Origin: CAMYKD01 sp041617155 | GTDB taxonomy: Bacteria > Pseudomonadota > Alphaproteobacteria > Kiloniellales > JAKSDN01 | Direction of reading: 5' to 3' | Length of the DNA: 27,637 nucleotides | NCBI GenBank assembly: GCA_041617155.1 | Contig: JBFJPL010000054.1 | Span: 1 to 27,637, forward strand | Shown: piece after piece, positions 8,643-16,499 of the stretch | Numbering within the stretch: the stretch's first letter is position 1 | Layout: every line of letters begins with the position of its first letter | Made by a program: the position numbers and the translations under genes | The notes under the pieces: generated by a model | The model's database searches: none | The model's input: the letters and a program-made list of their open reading frames with translations, nothing else | Told to the model about the DNA's origin: nothing

Positions 8643-9203
8643 ATGACGACCCCCGACGGCGAAACCGGTACGAACTTCGAGCGCAAGGTGCCCCAGGGCG
8701 ACGATCGGCCGCGCCGGGTCTGCGTTGATTGCGGCTTCATCGACTACGAGAACCCCAAGATCGTGGTCGGCTCCGTCGCCACCTGGCAGGATCGTTTGCT
8801 GCTGTGCCGGCGGGCGATCGACCCGCGCAAGGGCTTCTGGACCCTGCCGGCCGGCTTCCTCGAGCTGCACGAAAGCGCCGCCGCCGGCGCGGCGCGCGAG
8901 GCCTGGGAGGAAGCGCGGGCGACGATCGAGATCGACCAGCTGCTGGCGATCTATTCGATCCCGCGGATCAGCCAGGTCCAGCTGATCTTCCGGGCTCGCC
9001 TGGCGGCGCCGGAGCTCGCGGCCGGACCGGAGACCCTGGAGCTGGACCTGTTCCGCTGGCAGGACATTCCCTGGAACGACATCGCCTTTCCCTCGGTCAA
9101 TTGGGCGCTCGACCACTATCAGGAGGTCCGGGACCAGGCGGTCTTCGCGCCGCGCGTCAACCCGCCGGGCGAGGCCGGCGACATAGCCGAGGCGGGGCTG
9201 TAG
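8643..9203 (+). CDS. Nudix hydrolase with N-terminal CxxC motif
   Basis: A 186-residue protein of the Nudix superfamily, which hydrolyses nucleoside-diphosphate-linked compounds using Mg2+ or Mn2+. After a short N-terminus comes VCVDCGFIDYENPKIVVGS, a zinc-ribbon remnant plus the first strand of the fold, typical of 'NADH pyrophosphatase-like' alphaproteobacterial Nudix proteins. The Nudix box reads GFLELHESAAAGAAREAWEEA, with the essential REAWEE. The usual Gly after EE is Ala here, a mild variation. The start is the ATG at 8643, because homologues begin close to FERKVPQGDDRPR; there is no strong Shine-Dalgarno sequence, and a GTG at 8592 is the alternative. The neighbouring genes face away or converge, so this is probably a single-gene unit. 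The substrate is not predictable. Confidence 0.88.
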   Translation: MTTPDGETGTNFERKVPQGDDRPRRVCVDCGFIDYENPKIVVGSVATWQDRLLLCRRAIDPRKGFWTLPAGFLELHESAAAGAAREAWEEARATIEIDQLLAIYSIPRISQVQLIFRARLAAPELAAGPETLELDLFRWQDIPWNDIAFPSVNWALDHYQEVRDQAVFAPRVNPPGEAGDIAEAGL

Positions 9204-9229
9204 CCGATGCTCCTCGACCGGACGACGCG

Positions 9230-10081
9230 CTAACCGGTCTGCAACAGCACGGCGCCGCCCGCCACCACAACCGCCGCGGCGATCCGGCGGCCGCCGAACG
9301 GCTCCTTCAGGACCAGGGCGCCGATCGCCGCGGCCATGATCACGCTGGTCTCGCGCAGCGCGACCACGTGTGCCATGGGCGCCACGCTCATGGCCCAGAC
9401 GACGATGCCGTAGGCCAGGCTGGAGATCAGCGCGCCGCCGATCCCGGCCTTCAGGCTCGGCGCGAAGGAGGCGCGGATCCGGCCGCGCCGAACCCAAAGG
9501 GTAAAGGCCAGGAACGGCAGGCCCTCGAGGGCGAACATCCACAGGATATAGCCGATCGCCGCGCCCGAGGCGCGCACGCCCAGGCCGTCGGCCACGGAAT
9601 AGAGTCCGATGGTGAGCGCGGTCAGCAAGGCGAAGCCGACCGCCCGAGCCTCGCCGTCTCCGGCCAAGTGGCCGCGGCGCCAGGCGAGCGACATGATGCC
9701 GGCCGAGACGATCAGGACGCCGGCCATCTCCGCCGGCTCGAGCTGTTCGCCGGCCAAGGCCCAGGCGCCGACCGCGACCAGCACCGGCGCGCTGCCCCGG
9801 GCGATCGGGTAGACCTGGCTCAAGTCGCCGTGGCGGTAGGCGAACAGCAGGCAGGCGAAATAGAAGGTATGGAGGACGATCGAGGCGCCCAGGTAAGGCC
9901 AGCTCGCCACCTCGGGTAGCGGCACGAAGTGCAGGGCGAGCGCGCAGAGCGGCGCCGGCGCCGCCACGGCCAGCGTCAGCACCGCCAGCCGGTCGGCCCC
10001 CGCCTTGACGAAGGCGTTCCACGTGGCGTGCAGCACCGCCGCCAGCAAAACCAGCGCAACGACGCCAATGTCGAGGGTCAT
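9230..10081 (-). CDS. DMT-superfamily (EamA) transporter
   Basis: A 283-residue integral membrane protein with about ten hydrophobic segments arranged as two five-helix EamA repeats. Segments include VVALVLLAAVLHATWNAF, LGASIVLHTFYFACLLFAY, APVLVAVGAWALAGE, MAGVLIVSAGIMSLAW, AVGFALLTALTIGLYS and IAAAVVVAGGAVLLQTG. The motif YRHGDLSQVYPIARGSAPVLVA is typical of the family end of repeat one. Relatives export amino acids or other small metabolites. The start is the ATG at 10081 (MTLDIG); an upstream TTG at 10099 is possible but lacks support. The gene is downstream of the secreted alpha/beta hydrolase on the same strand, 146 bp apart. A relic of a second gene start of this family lies beyond that hydrolase (11325–11399). 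Confidence 0.85.
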   Translation of the reverse strand: MTLDIGVVALVLLAAVLHATWNAFVKAGADRLAVLTLAVAAPAPLCALALHFVPLPEVASWPYLGASIVLHTFYFACLLFAYRHGDLSQVYPIARGSAPVLVAVGAWALAGEQLEPAEMAGVLIVSAGIMSLAWRRGHLAGDGEARAVGFALLTALTIGLYSVADGLGVRASGAAIGYILWMFALEGLPFLAFTLWVRRGRIRASFAPSLKAGIGGALISSLAYGIVVWAMSVAPMAHVVALRETSVIMAAAIGALVLKEPFGGRRIAAAVVVAGGAVLLQTG

Positions 10082-10227
10082 GCCGCTTTCCCAAGCCAAG
10101 TCCCGGAACCCTGCCCACGGCCCCGCGACGCCCGTTCGAAAAAGAGCCCCAAAAGCAGCGCGTTACTTAGGCCGTTTGTCCCCTTCCGTCCAGCGACGGC
10201 AACTGGGCTCGCCTGGTCGACTGCGCC

Positions 10228-11106
10228 TCAGAAGTGGAATTTGTCGGTCAAGGCGTAACGCGTGTCCCAGGGCGACTTGTCGAGCAATCGCTTCAACTGG
10301 CGGCCCGCGCTGGCGCTTCCCTTCAGGTGGAAACGCCACCATAGTTCGCTCGGGCGCTGGTAGCGGCCGAAATCATAGTCCTGCGGATTGAAGAAGTCGT
10401 CGGCCGGCGCCCAGGCGTCGTCGTTGTGCGTGCCGCCCTCGAGCACCGCCAGCAGGCCGCCGATGCCGTTGGCCTGGATCGCGTCCCAGACCGCGAGAAA
10501 CGACGAGACCGGCGTGGTGGTGTCGTCGGTTCCGCCGATCAGCATCATGGGGCCGTCCTGGTTGCCCGGGTCGACCCAGTTCGGCCCGTAGGGGTTCATG
10601 GCTAGGACTGCGGTGATCTCGAACCCGTTGGGCTCGCCGTCGCCCGCTTTGATCACGGCGCCGCCACCCTGGCTGTGCCCGGCGAGGCCGACCTTCGCGG
10701 TATCGACCAGGCCCTCGTAGGCGCCGCCGGGCTCCGTATTCTGATCGACCAGCCACTGCAGGCATTGCAGAACGTCGGGCGCCCGCACCGACCACTGATT
10801 GGCGGCGATGACCAGGTAGGGACCGTCGAGTACCCACTCGATCAGGCCGGGCTTGTAGCCCAGCGTGGTAAAGGCGCCGACGAGATCGCCCTGGTCCCAG
10901 CCGTTGGCCCAGACGATGATGGGATAGGTCGTCTCGTCCGGCCCCGCGGCCTCCCTCCACGGCCGGATGACGGTGCAGTCCAGCTTGTGATTGCCTTGGG
11001 ATGGGCCGGTCACGCGCTGTTCCGAATACCGCAACGGCTCCGCCGATGCCTGGCCGGTGAGCGGCGCCACCGCCGCAATGGCGCAAATCAGTGCAAGCCG
11101 ATTCAT
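10228..11106 (-). CDS. Secreted alpha/beta hydrolase (chlorophyllase/cutinase-like lipase fold)
   Basis: A 292-residue protein with a Sec signal peptide (MNRLALICAIAAVAPLTGQASA) followed by an alpha/beta-hydrolase domain. The nucleophile elbow is GHSQGGGA (Ser145), the likely acid is Asp194 or Asp195 in LIGGTDDTTTP, and the likely base is His227 in GGTHND. YPIIVWANGW supplies the oxyanion region. This layout resembles the chlorophyllase/PET-hydrolase-like esterases, which cleave ester bonds of hydrophobic substrates. Cys44 and Cys115 could form a disulfide after export. The start has an excellent GGGAGGA 6 nt upstream. It lies between a complete EamA transporter gene and a degraded copy of such a gene start, which suggests it was inserted or captured there. 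Fold and export are well supported; the substrate is not. Confidence 0.85.
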   Translation of the reverse strand: MNRLALICAIAAVAPLTGQASAEPLRYSEQRVTGPSQGNHKLDCTVIRPWREAAGPDETTYPIIVWANGWDQGDLVGAFTTLGYKPGLIEWVLDGPYLVIAANQWSVRAPDVLQCLQWLVDQNTEPGGAYEGLVDTAKVGLAGHSQGGGAVIKAGDGEPNGFEITAVLAMNPYGPNWVDPGNQDGPMMLIGGTDDTTTPVSSFLAVWDAIQANGIGGLLAVLEGGTHNDDAWAPADDFFNPQDYDFGRYQRPSELWWRFHLKGSASAGRQLKRLLDKSPWDTRYALTDKFHF

Positions 11107-11605
11107 GATGTCCTCCCCGTTCCTTGCCAGGTCTTGTCTTGGCCCGTCGCTGGGATATCCTGATCGCAGCGGTTGGCCTCGCCGCAACGGCAGTCTAACC
11201 GGCCCGGCCCGCCCCGGCCACCTGCCGTGCCCGAATCGGCCTGCCGCGGTCCAACGCCCGGCCCTGGTCTAGCCATCTGGAAGGCGTCATGGCAAACTTC
11301 CGCCGCCCTTGCCATGATGAACATGATGAAGGCGTTCCATGTGGTGTGCAGCAGCACCGCCAAAAGGACCGGTGCGAAGACGTCGATGTCGAGAGTCATG
11401 AATGAAGCTCCGGCCGGTCTCGGGGGCCAGCCCCGACCCCGCGCCAAGCGTCACGAAAGGGTCATGAAGAGGAAAGCTCTTTTGAGTGGTTTTACCCGCG
11501 CCCGTCCAGCGGGGACGCCCCGATCGTGCGGGGCTGTAACGGCGCTGGCAAATCCCATCTATCTGAGAGACTGAGAGACTTGTCCGCCGACCCGGAGCCC
11601 TTGCC
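11107..11605. other. Gene-poor stretch containing the EamA relic
   Basis: Apart from the 25-codon relic at 11325–11399 I find no convincing gene. The part between the relic and the hydrolase (11107–11324) should carry the hydrolase promoter on the minus strand, but no good -35/-10 pair stands out. Just before the next gene there is a short tandem repeat of TGAGAGAC (about 11564–11579) with no evident function. Confidence 0.5.
11325..11399 (-). pseudogene. Relic of a DMT/EamA transporter gene start (25 codons)
   Basis: On the minus strand the first 25 codons from the ATG at 11399 encode a peptide that matches the start of the complete EamA transporter (10081) at 18 of 25 positions, with shared MTLDI, VLLA, LH and TWNAF. 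After codon 25 the similarity stops. The frame stays open for 98 codons but becomes Gly/Pro/Arg-rich without protein character, and its stop overlaps the hydrolase start at 11106. I interpret it as the 5' remnant of a duplicated or rearranged transporter gene. The DNA just upstream may also resemble the region before the intact gene, but only loosely. Confidence 0.7.
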
Positions 11606-11953
11606 ATGAACGCCATCTCGGTCATCCATCCCTACAAATACCAGGGCCTATGGGTCTTCGACGACGAAAAGGTCGGGCTGGTTCAGGAGCCTTTCGTCTC
11701 CGGCGCCGACGTCATCATCGACCGCATGGTCGCCGCACTTCCCGACGCCGACAAAGGCTTCAACCTCCTGTTCTCCGCCAACCCCTTCCCCGGATACCAG
11801 GCGGCGTTCGAGTGGCGCCGCGAAGAGCACGGCGGCAACTGGTACTACTTCGCGGACTTCGACATGGAGGGCTGGCTCTGTCCGGCGCTCTTCAAATTTT
11901 TCGAAGAGGCACCACCGAAGATCTATGCGCAATTCAAGGCCAAGGGTGGCTGA
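11606..11953 (+). CDS. Small conserved protein, DUF6717-like
   Basis: A 115-residue soluble protein without signal peptide or membrane segment. Its sequence is well behaved, with aromatic-rich conserved-looking blocks: IHPYKYQGLWVFDDEKVGLVQEPF near the N-terminus, FSANPFPGYQAAFEWRRE in the middle, and GNWYYFADFDMEGWLCPALFKFFEEAP near the C-terminus. From memory these match the small uncharacterised DUF6717 family, but I cannot verify that here. The ATG has GGAG 9 nt upstream. The gene stands alone: the next gene, ftsY, converges on it with 39 bp between stops. I have no basis for a biochemical role. Confidence 0.7.
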   Translation: MNAISVIHPYKYQGLWVFDDEKVGLVQEPFVSGADVIIDRMVAALPDADKGFNLLFSANPFPGYQAAFEWRREEHGGNWYYFADFDMEGWLCPALFKFFEEAPPKIYAQFKAKGG

Positions 11954-11992
11954 GAGGGCTTCGGCGCTGCGCCCAGGAGCCCACCAAAATTG

Positions 11993-12931
<939 letters not shown>

Positions 12932-12944
12932 GGCGCCGCCGCGC

Positions 12945-14219
12945 TCACGCCGCGACGCCGGTGAGCCGGCGGTCGGCGGCCCCGGTGATCCTGGTCTCGA
13001 CGATGTCGCCGACGGTGCCGCCCGCCAGGGCCACGGGGGCGAAGTGCTCGCTGTGGCCGAAGCCTGGTTTCTCGACCAGCACCTGCGCGGTCGTTCCGAC
13101 TCGGCTGTCGAGGAACCGCGCCAAGGCGGCTTCGCCGGCGGCGCGCAGGCGCCGGGCCCGCTGCTTGCGCTCGGGCCCGGGCACCTGGGGCATGCGCGCC
13201 GCCGGGGTGCCGGGCCGCGGCGAGTAGGGAAAGACGTGCAGATAGGTCAGCCCGAAGTCCTCGACCGTGGCCAGCGTGTTCCGGAACATCGCCTCGTCCT
13301 CGGTCGGGAAGCCGGCGATCAGGTCGGCGCCGAACACCACGTCGGGGCGGAGCGCCCGCGCCCGTTCGCACAAACGCTCGGCATCGGCACGCAGGTGGCG
13401 GCGCCTCATGCGCTTCAGGATCAGGTCATCGCCGGCCTGCAGCGAAAGGTGCAGGTGCGGCAGGAAGCGCGGCTCCTCGGCCAGCAGGCGCAGCACTTCG
13501 TCGTCGAGCTCGACTGGATCGACCGAGGAGAGCCGCAGGCGCGGCAGCTCCGGCACCAGGGCGAGCAACCGGCGCATCATCTGGCCCAGACCGGGGCGGC
13601 CCGGCAGGTCCTTGCCGTAGTCGGTGATGTCGACGCCGCTCAGCACCACCTCGGCGACGCCGTTTTTGACCAGGGCGCGCACCTGGCGTACCACCTCGCC
13701 GACCGGCACCGAGCGGCTGTTGCCCCGGCCGTAGGGGATGATGCAGAAGGTGCAGCGGTGATCGCAGCCCTGCTGCACCTGGACGAAGGCGCGGGTCCGC
13801 GCCGCGAAGCCGTCGATCAGGTGGCCGGCGGTTTGCTTCACCGCCATGATGTCGGCGACCGCGACACGCTCGTTCTGCGCCGGCAGGAAGCTCTCCGCTG
13901 CCAGCTTCTCTTCGTTGCCGATCACCCGGTCGACCTCGGCCATGGCGGCGTAGGCGCCGGGGTCGATCTGCGCGGCGCAGCCGGTGACGATGATCCGGGC
14001 CCCGGGACGTTCGCGCCGCGCCCGGCGGATCGCCTGGCGCGCCTGACGCTCGGCCTCGGCGGTGACCGCGCAGGTGTTGACGATCACCGCGTCGCCCAGG
14101 CCCGCGGTGCGGGCATGGCCGCGCATCACCTCGGACTCGAAGGCGTTCAGCCGGCAGCCGAAAGTGATGATCTCGGGCTCCGCCAAGGCGCCGCTCGTGT
14201 TGGTGGTTTGTCCGGCCAT
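12945..14219 (-). CDS. mtaB: tRNA N6-threonylcarbamoyladenosine (t6A) methylthiotransferase MtaB
   Basis: A 424-residue radical-SAM enzyme that adds a methylthio group to t6A37 of ANN-decoding tRNAs. The N-terminal UPF0004 domain has the three cluster cysteines in FGCRLN, NTCAVT and TGCAAQ. The radical-SAM cluster motif is CDHRCTFC, followed by IIPYGRGNSRS. HLSLQAGDD and FPYSPRPGTPAARM fit the barrel, and the last 60 residues look like a TRAM RNA-binding domain. I start at the ATG at 14219 (MAGQTTNT) rather than the upstream ATG at 14273, because a strong promoter places the transcription start at 14219 itself. It is co-transcribed with ftsY. MtaB is distinguished from MiaB by the FGCRLN form and the neighbourhood with dapF and ftsY. 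Confidence 0.93.
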   Translation of the reverse strand: MAGQTTNTSGALAEPEIITFGCRLNAFESEVMRGHARTAGLGDAVIVNTCAVTAEAERQARQAIRRARRERPGARIIVTGCAAQIDPGAYAAMAEVDRVIGNEEKLAAESFLPAQNERVAVADIMAVKQTAGHLIDGFAARTRAFVQVQQGCDHRCTFCIIPYGRGNSRSVPVGEVVRQVRALVKNGVAEVVLSGVDITDYGKDLPGRPGLGQMMRRLLALVPELPRLRLSSVDPVELDDEVLRLLAEEPRFLPHLHLSLQAGDDLILKRMRRRHLRADAERLCERARALRPDVVFGADLIAGFPTEDEAMFRNTLATVEDFGLTYLHVFPYSPRPGTPAARMPQVPGPERKQRARRLRAAGEAALARFLDSRVGTTAQVLVEKPGFGHSEHFAPVALAGGTVGDIVETRITGAADRRLTGVAA

Positions 14220-14254
14220 GAGCGGGTTATAGGATTGGCCCCGCCCGGTGTCTA
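14219..14254 (-). promoter_or_regulatory. mtaB–ftsY promoter, predicted leaderless
   Basis: On the minus strand TAGACA (14254–14249), a 17-nt spacer and TATAAC (14231–14226) match the sigma-70 consensus at 5 of 6 positions in each hexamer. The -10 ends 6 nt before the ATG, so the expected start site is the A of the ATG at 14219. There is no room for a Shine-Dalgarno sequence. This also argues against the upstream ATG at 14273. Confidence 0.65.
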
Positions 14255-14360
14255 CAGCCGCGGGTCCGTTCACCTTGCCGCAATAGAATTGGTGCTAAGG
14301 ACAGGGCTGCGGTTTTCCGGTCCGCTAACCGCTCGGCGACGAGCAAGCTGAGAGGGTCAC

Positions 14361-14882
14361 TTGACCGAAGCGTTTACCTTCACTTGTGGCGTCTGCGGCG
14401 AGCTTCATGAAGGGCTGCCCCATTACGGCTATGACGCGCCTGACTTTTATTACGCCGTTAAGGAAGATGAAAGGGAAGAGCGCTGCTCTCTCAACTCGGA
14501 CCTCTGCATCGTAGACAAAAAGTATTTCTTCATTCGTGCGGTTCTTCTTGTTCCGATCATCGGCATCGATCGCAAGTTCGGCTGGGGCGTCTGGAGTTCG
14601 CTGAGCGAAGCCAATTTCAAGCGCTATCAAGAAATCTCGGTTGCCGCGGAGGCGAGCGGCGAAGGCCCCTATTTCGGCTGGCTGTCGAACATGCTTCCTT
14701 TCTACCCGGATACCCTCAATCTGAAGGTCCACGTACACCTCCAAGTGGAGGGAATTCGTCCGCTCCTGCAGCTCGAAGCAAGTGATCATCCTTTAGCGGT
14801 TGATCAGCGCGAAGGCCTGCCAAGGACACGCGCCCTCGACATGGTTCAACGCCTGATGCACCCGGGAATCAGCGATCCGTGA
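14361..14882 (+). CDS. DUF2199 family protein
   Basis: A 173-residue protein whose N-terminus FTCGVCGELHEGLP, middle DLCIVDKKYFFIRAVLLVPIIG and FGWGVWSSLSEANF, and C-terminal LQLEASDHPLAVDQREGL match the DUF2199 layout. The family has no established function; the CxxC at the start may bind zinc. The start is TTG at 14361 with GAGAGG 6 nt upstream; there is no suitable ATG. Base use is clearly poorer in G+C than the flanking genes, for example around 14440–14530. The gene is opposite in orientation to dapF and mtaB, which are usually adjacent in alphaproteobacteria. Both points suggest insertion by horizontal transfer. Confidence 0.85.
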   Translation: MTEAFTFTCGVCGELHEGLPHYGYDAPDFYYAVKEDEREERCSLNSDLCIVDKKYFFIRAVLLVPIIGIDRKFGWGVWSSLSEANFKRYQEISVAAEASGEGPYFGWLSNMLPFYPDTLNLKVHVHLQVEGIRPLLQLEASDHPLAVDQREGLPRTRALDMVQRLMHPGISDP

Positions 14883-14920
14883 CGCAGCGCCCTATGGATT
14901 GGGTTAGCTGATGGCCGGCG

Positions 14921-15754
14921 TCATGTCAGCAGCGCGCCGTTCAGGGTGCCGCGGAAGGCTGTCGCCACCGGTCCGGTCATGATCACGTGCCCGTCGTCGC
15001 GCCATTCGAGCGACAGCGGCCCGCCGTCCAGCTCCACTTCGACCCGGCGTCCGGTCAGATTCCGGCGATGGGCCGCCACGGCGGCGGCGCAGGCGCCGGT
15101 GCCGCAGGCCCGGGTGACGCCGACGCCGCGCTCCCATACGCGCAGGCGCAGGCGGTCCGCCCCGGTCACCTGCGCGACGCCGATGTTGGCGCGCTCGGGA
15201 AACAGCGGATCGCGCTCCAGTGCCGGGCCCAGCGTATCGAGCACGACCGCTTCGGCGTCCTCGACGAAAAAGACGGCATGGGGATTGCCCATGTTGACCG
15301 CCACCGGGTCGGCCAGAGCGCCGTGCGAGAGGTCCAGGTGCAGCGTGTCCATCTCGCGGGCCAGCGGGATGTCGCGCCAGTCCAGGCGCGCCGCGCCCAT
15401 ATCGACGGCGATCCGGTCCGCGCCCGCCGTGTTGGCTTCCAACAGGCCGGCCAGGGTCTCGACCGTACAGTGGGCCCCGCCGCGCTCGGCCATGACCAAC
15501 GAGGCCACGCAGCGCGTACCGTTGCCGCAGGCCTCGACCTCGCCGCCATCGGCGTTGCGGATGCGCATGAAGACGTCCGCTCGCTGGTCGTGCGGCGGCT
15601 CCATGATGATCAACTGGTCGCAGCCGACCCCGGTGCGCCGGTCGGTGATCGCCCGCGCCGTGTCGCGGCTCAAGGGAAACGGCGCCACGCGCGCGTCGAT
15701 CACCACGAAGTCGTTGCCCAGGCCGTGCATCTTGATGAAAGGACGTCCGTTCAT
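14921..15754 (-). CDS. dapF: Diaminopimelate epimerase
   Basis: A 277-residue enzyme that converts LL- to meso-diaminopimelate for lysine and peptidoglycan synthesis, using two cysteines without a cofactor. Both are present: Cys76 in EACGNGTRC and Cys217 in TRACGTGACA. Other landmarks are the N-terminal FIKMHGLGNDFVVID, MRIRNADGGE, MGNPHAVFFV and FPERANIG. Length and order are normal. The start ATG is fixed by the promoter and the conserved N-terminus. In relatives it precedes mtaB and ftsY; here a DUF2199 gene on the other strand separates them, and mtaB has its own promoter. The stop is 38 bp from the stop of that convergent gene. Confidence 0.97.
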   Translation of the reverse strand: MNGRPFIKMHGLGNDFVVIDARVAPFPLSRDTARAITDRRTGVGCDQLIIMEPPHDQRADVFMRIRNADGGEVEACGNGTRCVASLVMAERGGAHCTVETLAGLLEANTAGADRIAVDMGAARLDWRDIPLAREMDTLHLDLSHGALADPVAVNMGNPHAVFFVEDAEAVVLDTLGPALERDPLFPERANIGVAQVTGADRLRLRVWERGVGVTRACGTGACAAAVAAHRRNLTGRRVEVELDGGPLSLEWRDDGHVIMTGPVATAFRGTLNGALLT

Positions 15755-15766
15755 GGCCGGGTTATA
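15754..15766 (-). promoter_or_regulatory. dapF -10 element, predicted leaderless
   Basis: On the minus strand TATAAC (15766–15761) ends 6 nt before the dapF ATG at 15754, the same arrangement as at mtaB, so transcription should start at or beside the ATG. The -35 region is less clear (CTGGAC at a 19-nt spacing is the best I see). No Shine-Dalgarno sequence is present. Confidence 0.5.
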
Positions 15767-15894
15767 GGGTCACCGACGGCGGCAAGTCCAGATTCCGATG
15801 CGCCAGCCGGAGGGCCGCGCCAACGGCCGTCCCTGCCTTTTGAACGGTTCTTCTCAAACAATTCGCCTAGTTGTTGTCGAGAAGATAAACATCG

Positions 15895-15910
15895 TTAAGT
15901 AAATATTAAC
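15895..15910 (+). promoter_or_regulatory. CtrA-type binding box (perfect consensus)
   Basis: TTAA (15895–15898), seven bases, then TTAAC (15906–15910) is an exact match to the TTAA-N7-TTAAC consensus of the alphaproteobacterial cell-cycle regulator CtrA. It lies about 145 nt before the pilin-like gene and a similar distance from divergent dapF. In an AT-rich stretch a chance match is possible, but a second near-match overlaps the promoter downstream. Confidence 0.5.
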
Positions 15911-15970
15911 CATACTGTAGTGATCGCGCCTCAGTTTTTTAAATTGTGCAAAAAAAGTCTCAATTCGATA

Positions 15971-16010
15971 TTAAAACATTATTGACCTTTACGACGTGTT
16001 AAGGCATTAT
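15971..16010 (+). promoter_or_regulatory. Candidate CtrA-dependent promoter of the pilin-like gene pair
   Basis: A -35 TTGACC (15982–15987), 17-nt spacer and -10 CATTAT (16005–16010) give a plausible sigma-70 promoter about 45 nt before the gene. Overlapping the -35 is TTAA-N7-TTGAC (15971–15986), one base away from the CtrA consensus. CtrA boxes that overlap the -35 are the standard arrangement at CtrA-activated promoters. Confidence 0.45.
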
Positions 16011-16055
16011 TTTTCTAGGCTATAAATACAAGAAAAGAAATGCATGGGAACAGCG

Positions 16056-16193
16056 ATGTATTGGAACGTTCTAAGGGCGCTACAAATCAGACCGCGGTTA
16101 ACCGGCCTTGAATTCGCGCTGGTCGCTTGTCTGATCTCCATCGTCTTCTTCGGGCTGATCGATCTCTGGCAGATGATCGGAGGCTGGCGATGA
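16056..16193 (+). CDS. Small single-pass membrane peptide, Flp/TadE pilin-like
   Basis: A 45-residue reading frame, too short for ordinary ORF thresholds. It has a positively charged N-terminus (MYWNVLRALQIRPRLTG) and one hydrophobic segment with the pilin-like phrase LEFALVACLISIVFFGLI. The E-F/Y-x-L-V/I-A pattern is the signature of Flp and TadE/F class IVb pilins. The predicted cleavage is unusual: a Gly precedes LEF, which places Glu at +2 instead of +5, so processing is uncertain and a plain membrane peptide remains possible. Support for translation is the ATGA overlap with the next gene and a weak GGGAA before the ATG. No other tad or pilus genes are in the window. Confidence 0.55.
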   Translation: MYWNVLRALQIRPRLTGLEFALVACLISIVFFGLIDLWQMIGGWR

Positions 16194-16471
16194 ACATAAT
16201 TGGCAAACGGGCGGATGGCTATCTGATCGAATGCGCCGGAAACGGCCAGGCTCACAACTTCGTCGTCGAGACACTGGGGATCACGGTTCACTGCCCGACC
16301 TGCGGCGACAGCGAATGCTCGGCCGATCTGGCGACCAACTTTGTCTTCATGCAGCGCACGCAGCAAAGGTACCAAGACAGCGCCGCCGTCATGAAGGCCA
16401 AGCCGATGGATCCGGTCGATATCGCAAACGATTACATCTACAAGCGGCACAGCGCCAACCTCGGGCAATAG
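16190..16471 (+). CDS. 93-residue protein of unknown function, coupled to the pilin-like gene
   Basis: The start ATG at 16190 shares the ATGA overlap with the stop of the preceding 45-codon gene, which signals translational coupling. The 93-residue product has no signal peptide or membrane segment. Its middle carries HCPTCGDSECS, a compact group of three cysteines and a histidine that could bind a metal. The rest is polar, ending KRHSANLGQ. I do not recognise a family. An overlapping 165-codon frame on the minus strand (16007–16504) is weaker, because it cannot explain the coupling and has no ribosome binding site that I see. Coding seems likely; function is unknown. Confidence 0.6.
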   Translation: MNIIGKRADGYLIECAGNGQAHNFVVETLGITVHCPTCGDSECSADLATNFVFMQRTQQRYQDSAAVMKAKPMDPVDIANDYIYKRHSANLGQ

Positions 16472-16499
16472 CGTTACCATCGGAGACCCGGCCGGGTGC

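Larger units (their letters stand above)
15767..16055. other. AT-rich intergenic island between dapF and the pilin-like gene
   Basis: The part from about 15840 to 16045 is strikingly A+T-rich compared with the rest of the window, with runs such as TTTTTTAAATT and CAAAAAAAG. It holds regulatory sites listed separately and no open frame with coding character. Such islands often mark DNA acquired by transfer or heavily regulated promoters. Confidence 0.6.

Noticed and set aside
11103..11322. Continuation of the EamA relic frame to the hydrolase start, ending in an ATGA overlap
   Set aside because: After the first 25 codons the peptide is Gly/Pro/Arg-rich without hydrophobic segments or similarity; an open frame of this length is expected by chance at this GC content.
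11563..11580. Short tandem repeat of TGAGAGAC before the DUF6717-like gene
   Set aside because: Two copies of an 8-nt unit with no associated structure; too short to be more than chance.
14325..14789. A 154-codon minus-strand frame opposite the DUF2199 gene
   Set aside because: The plus-strand frame matches DUF2199 motifs over its whole length; the minus frame is its shadow.
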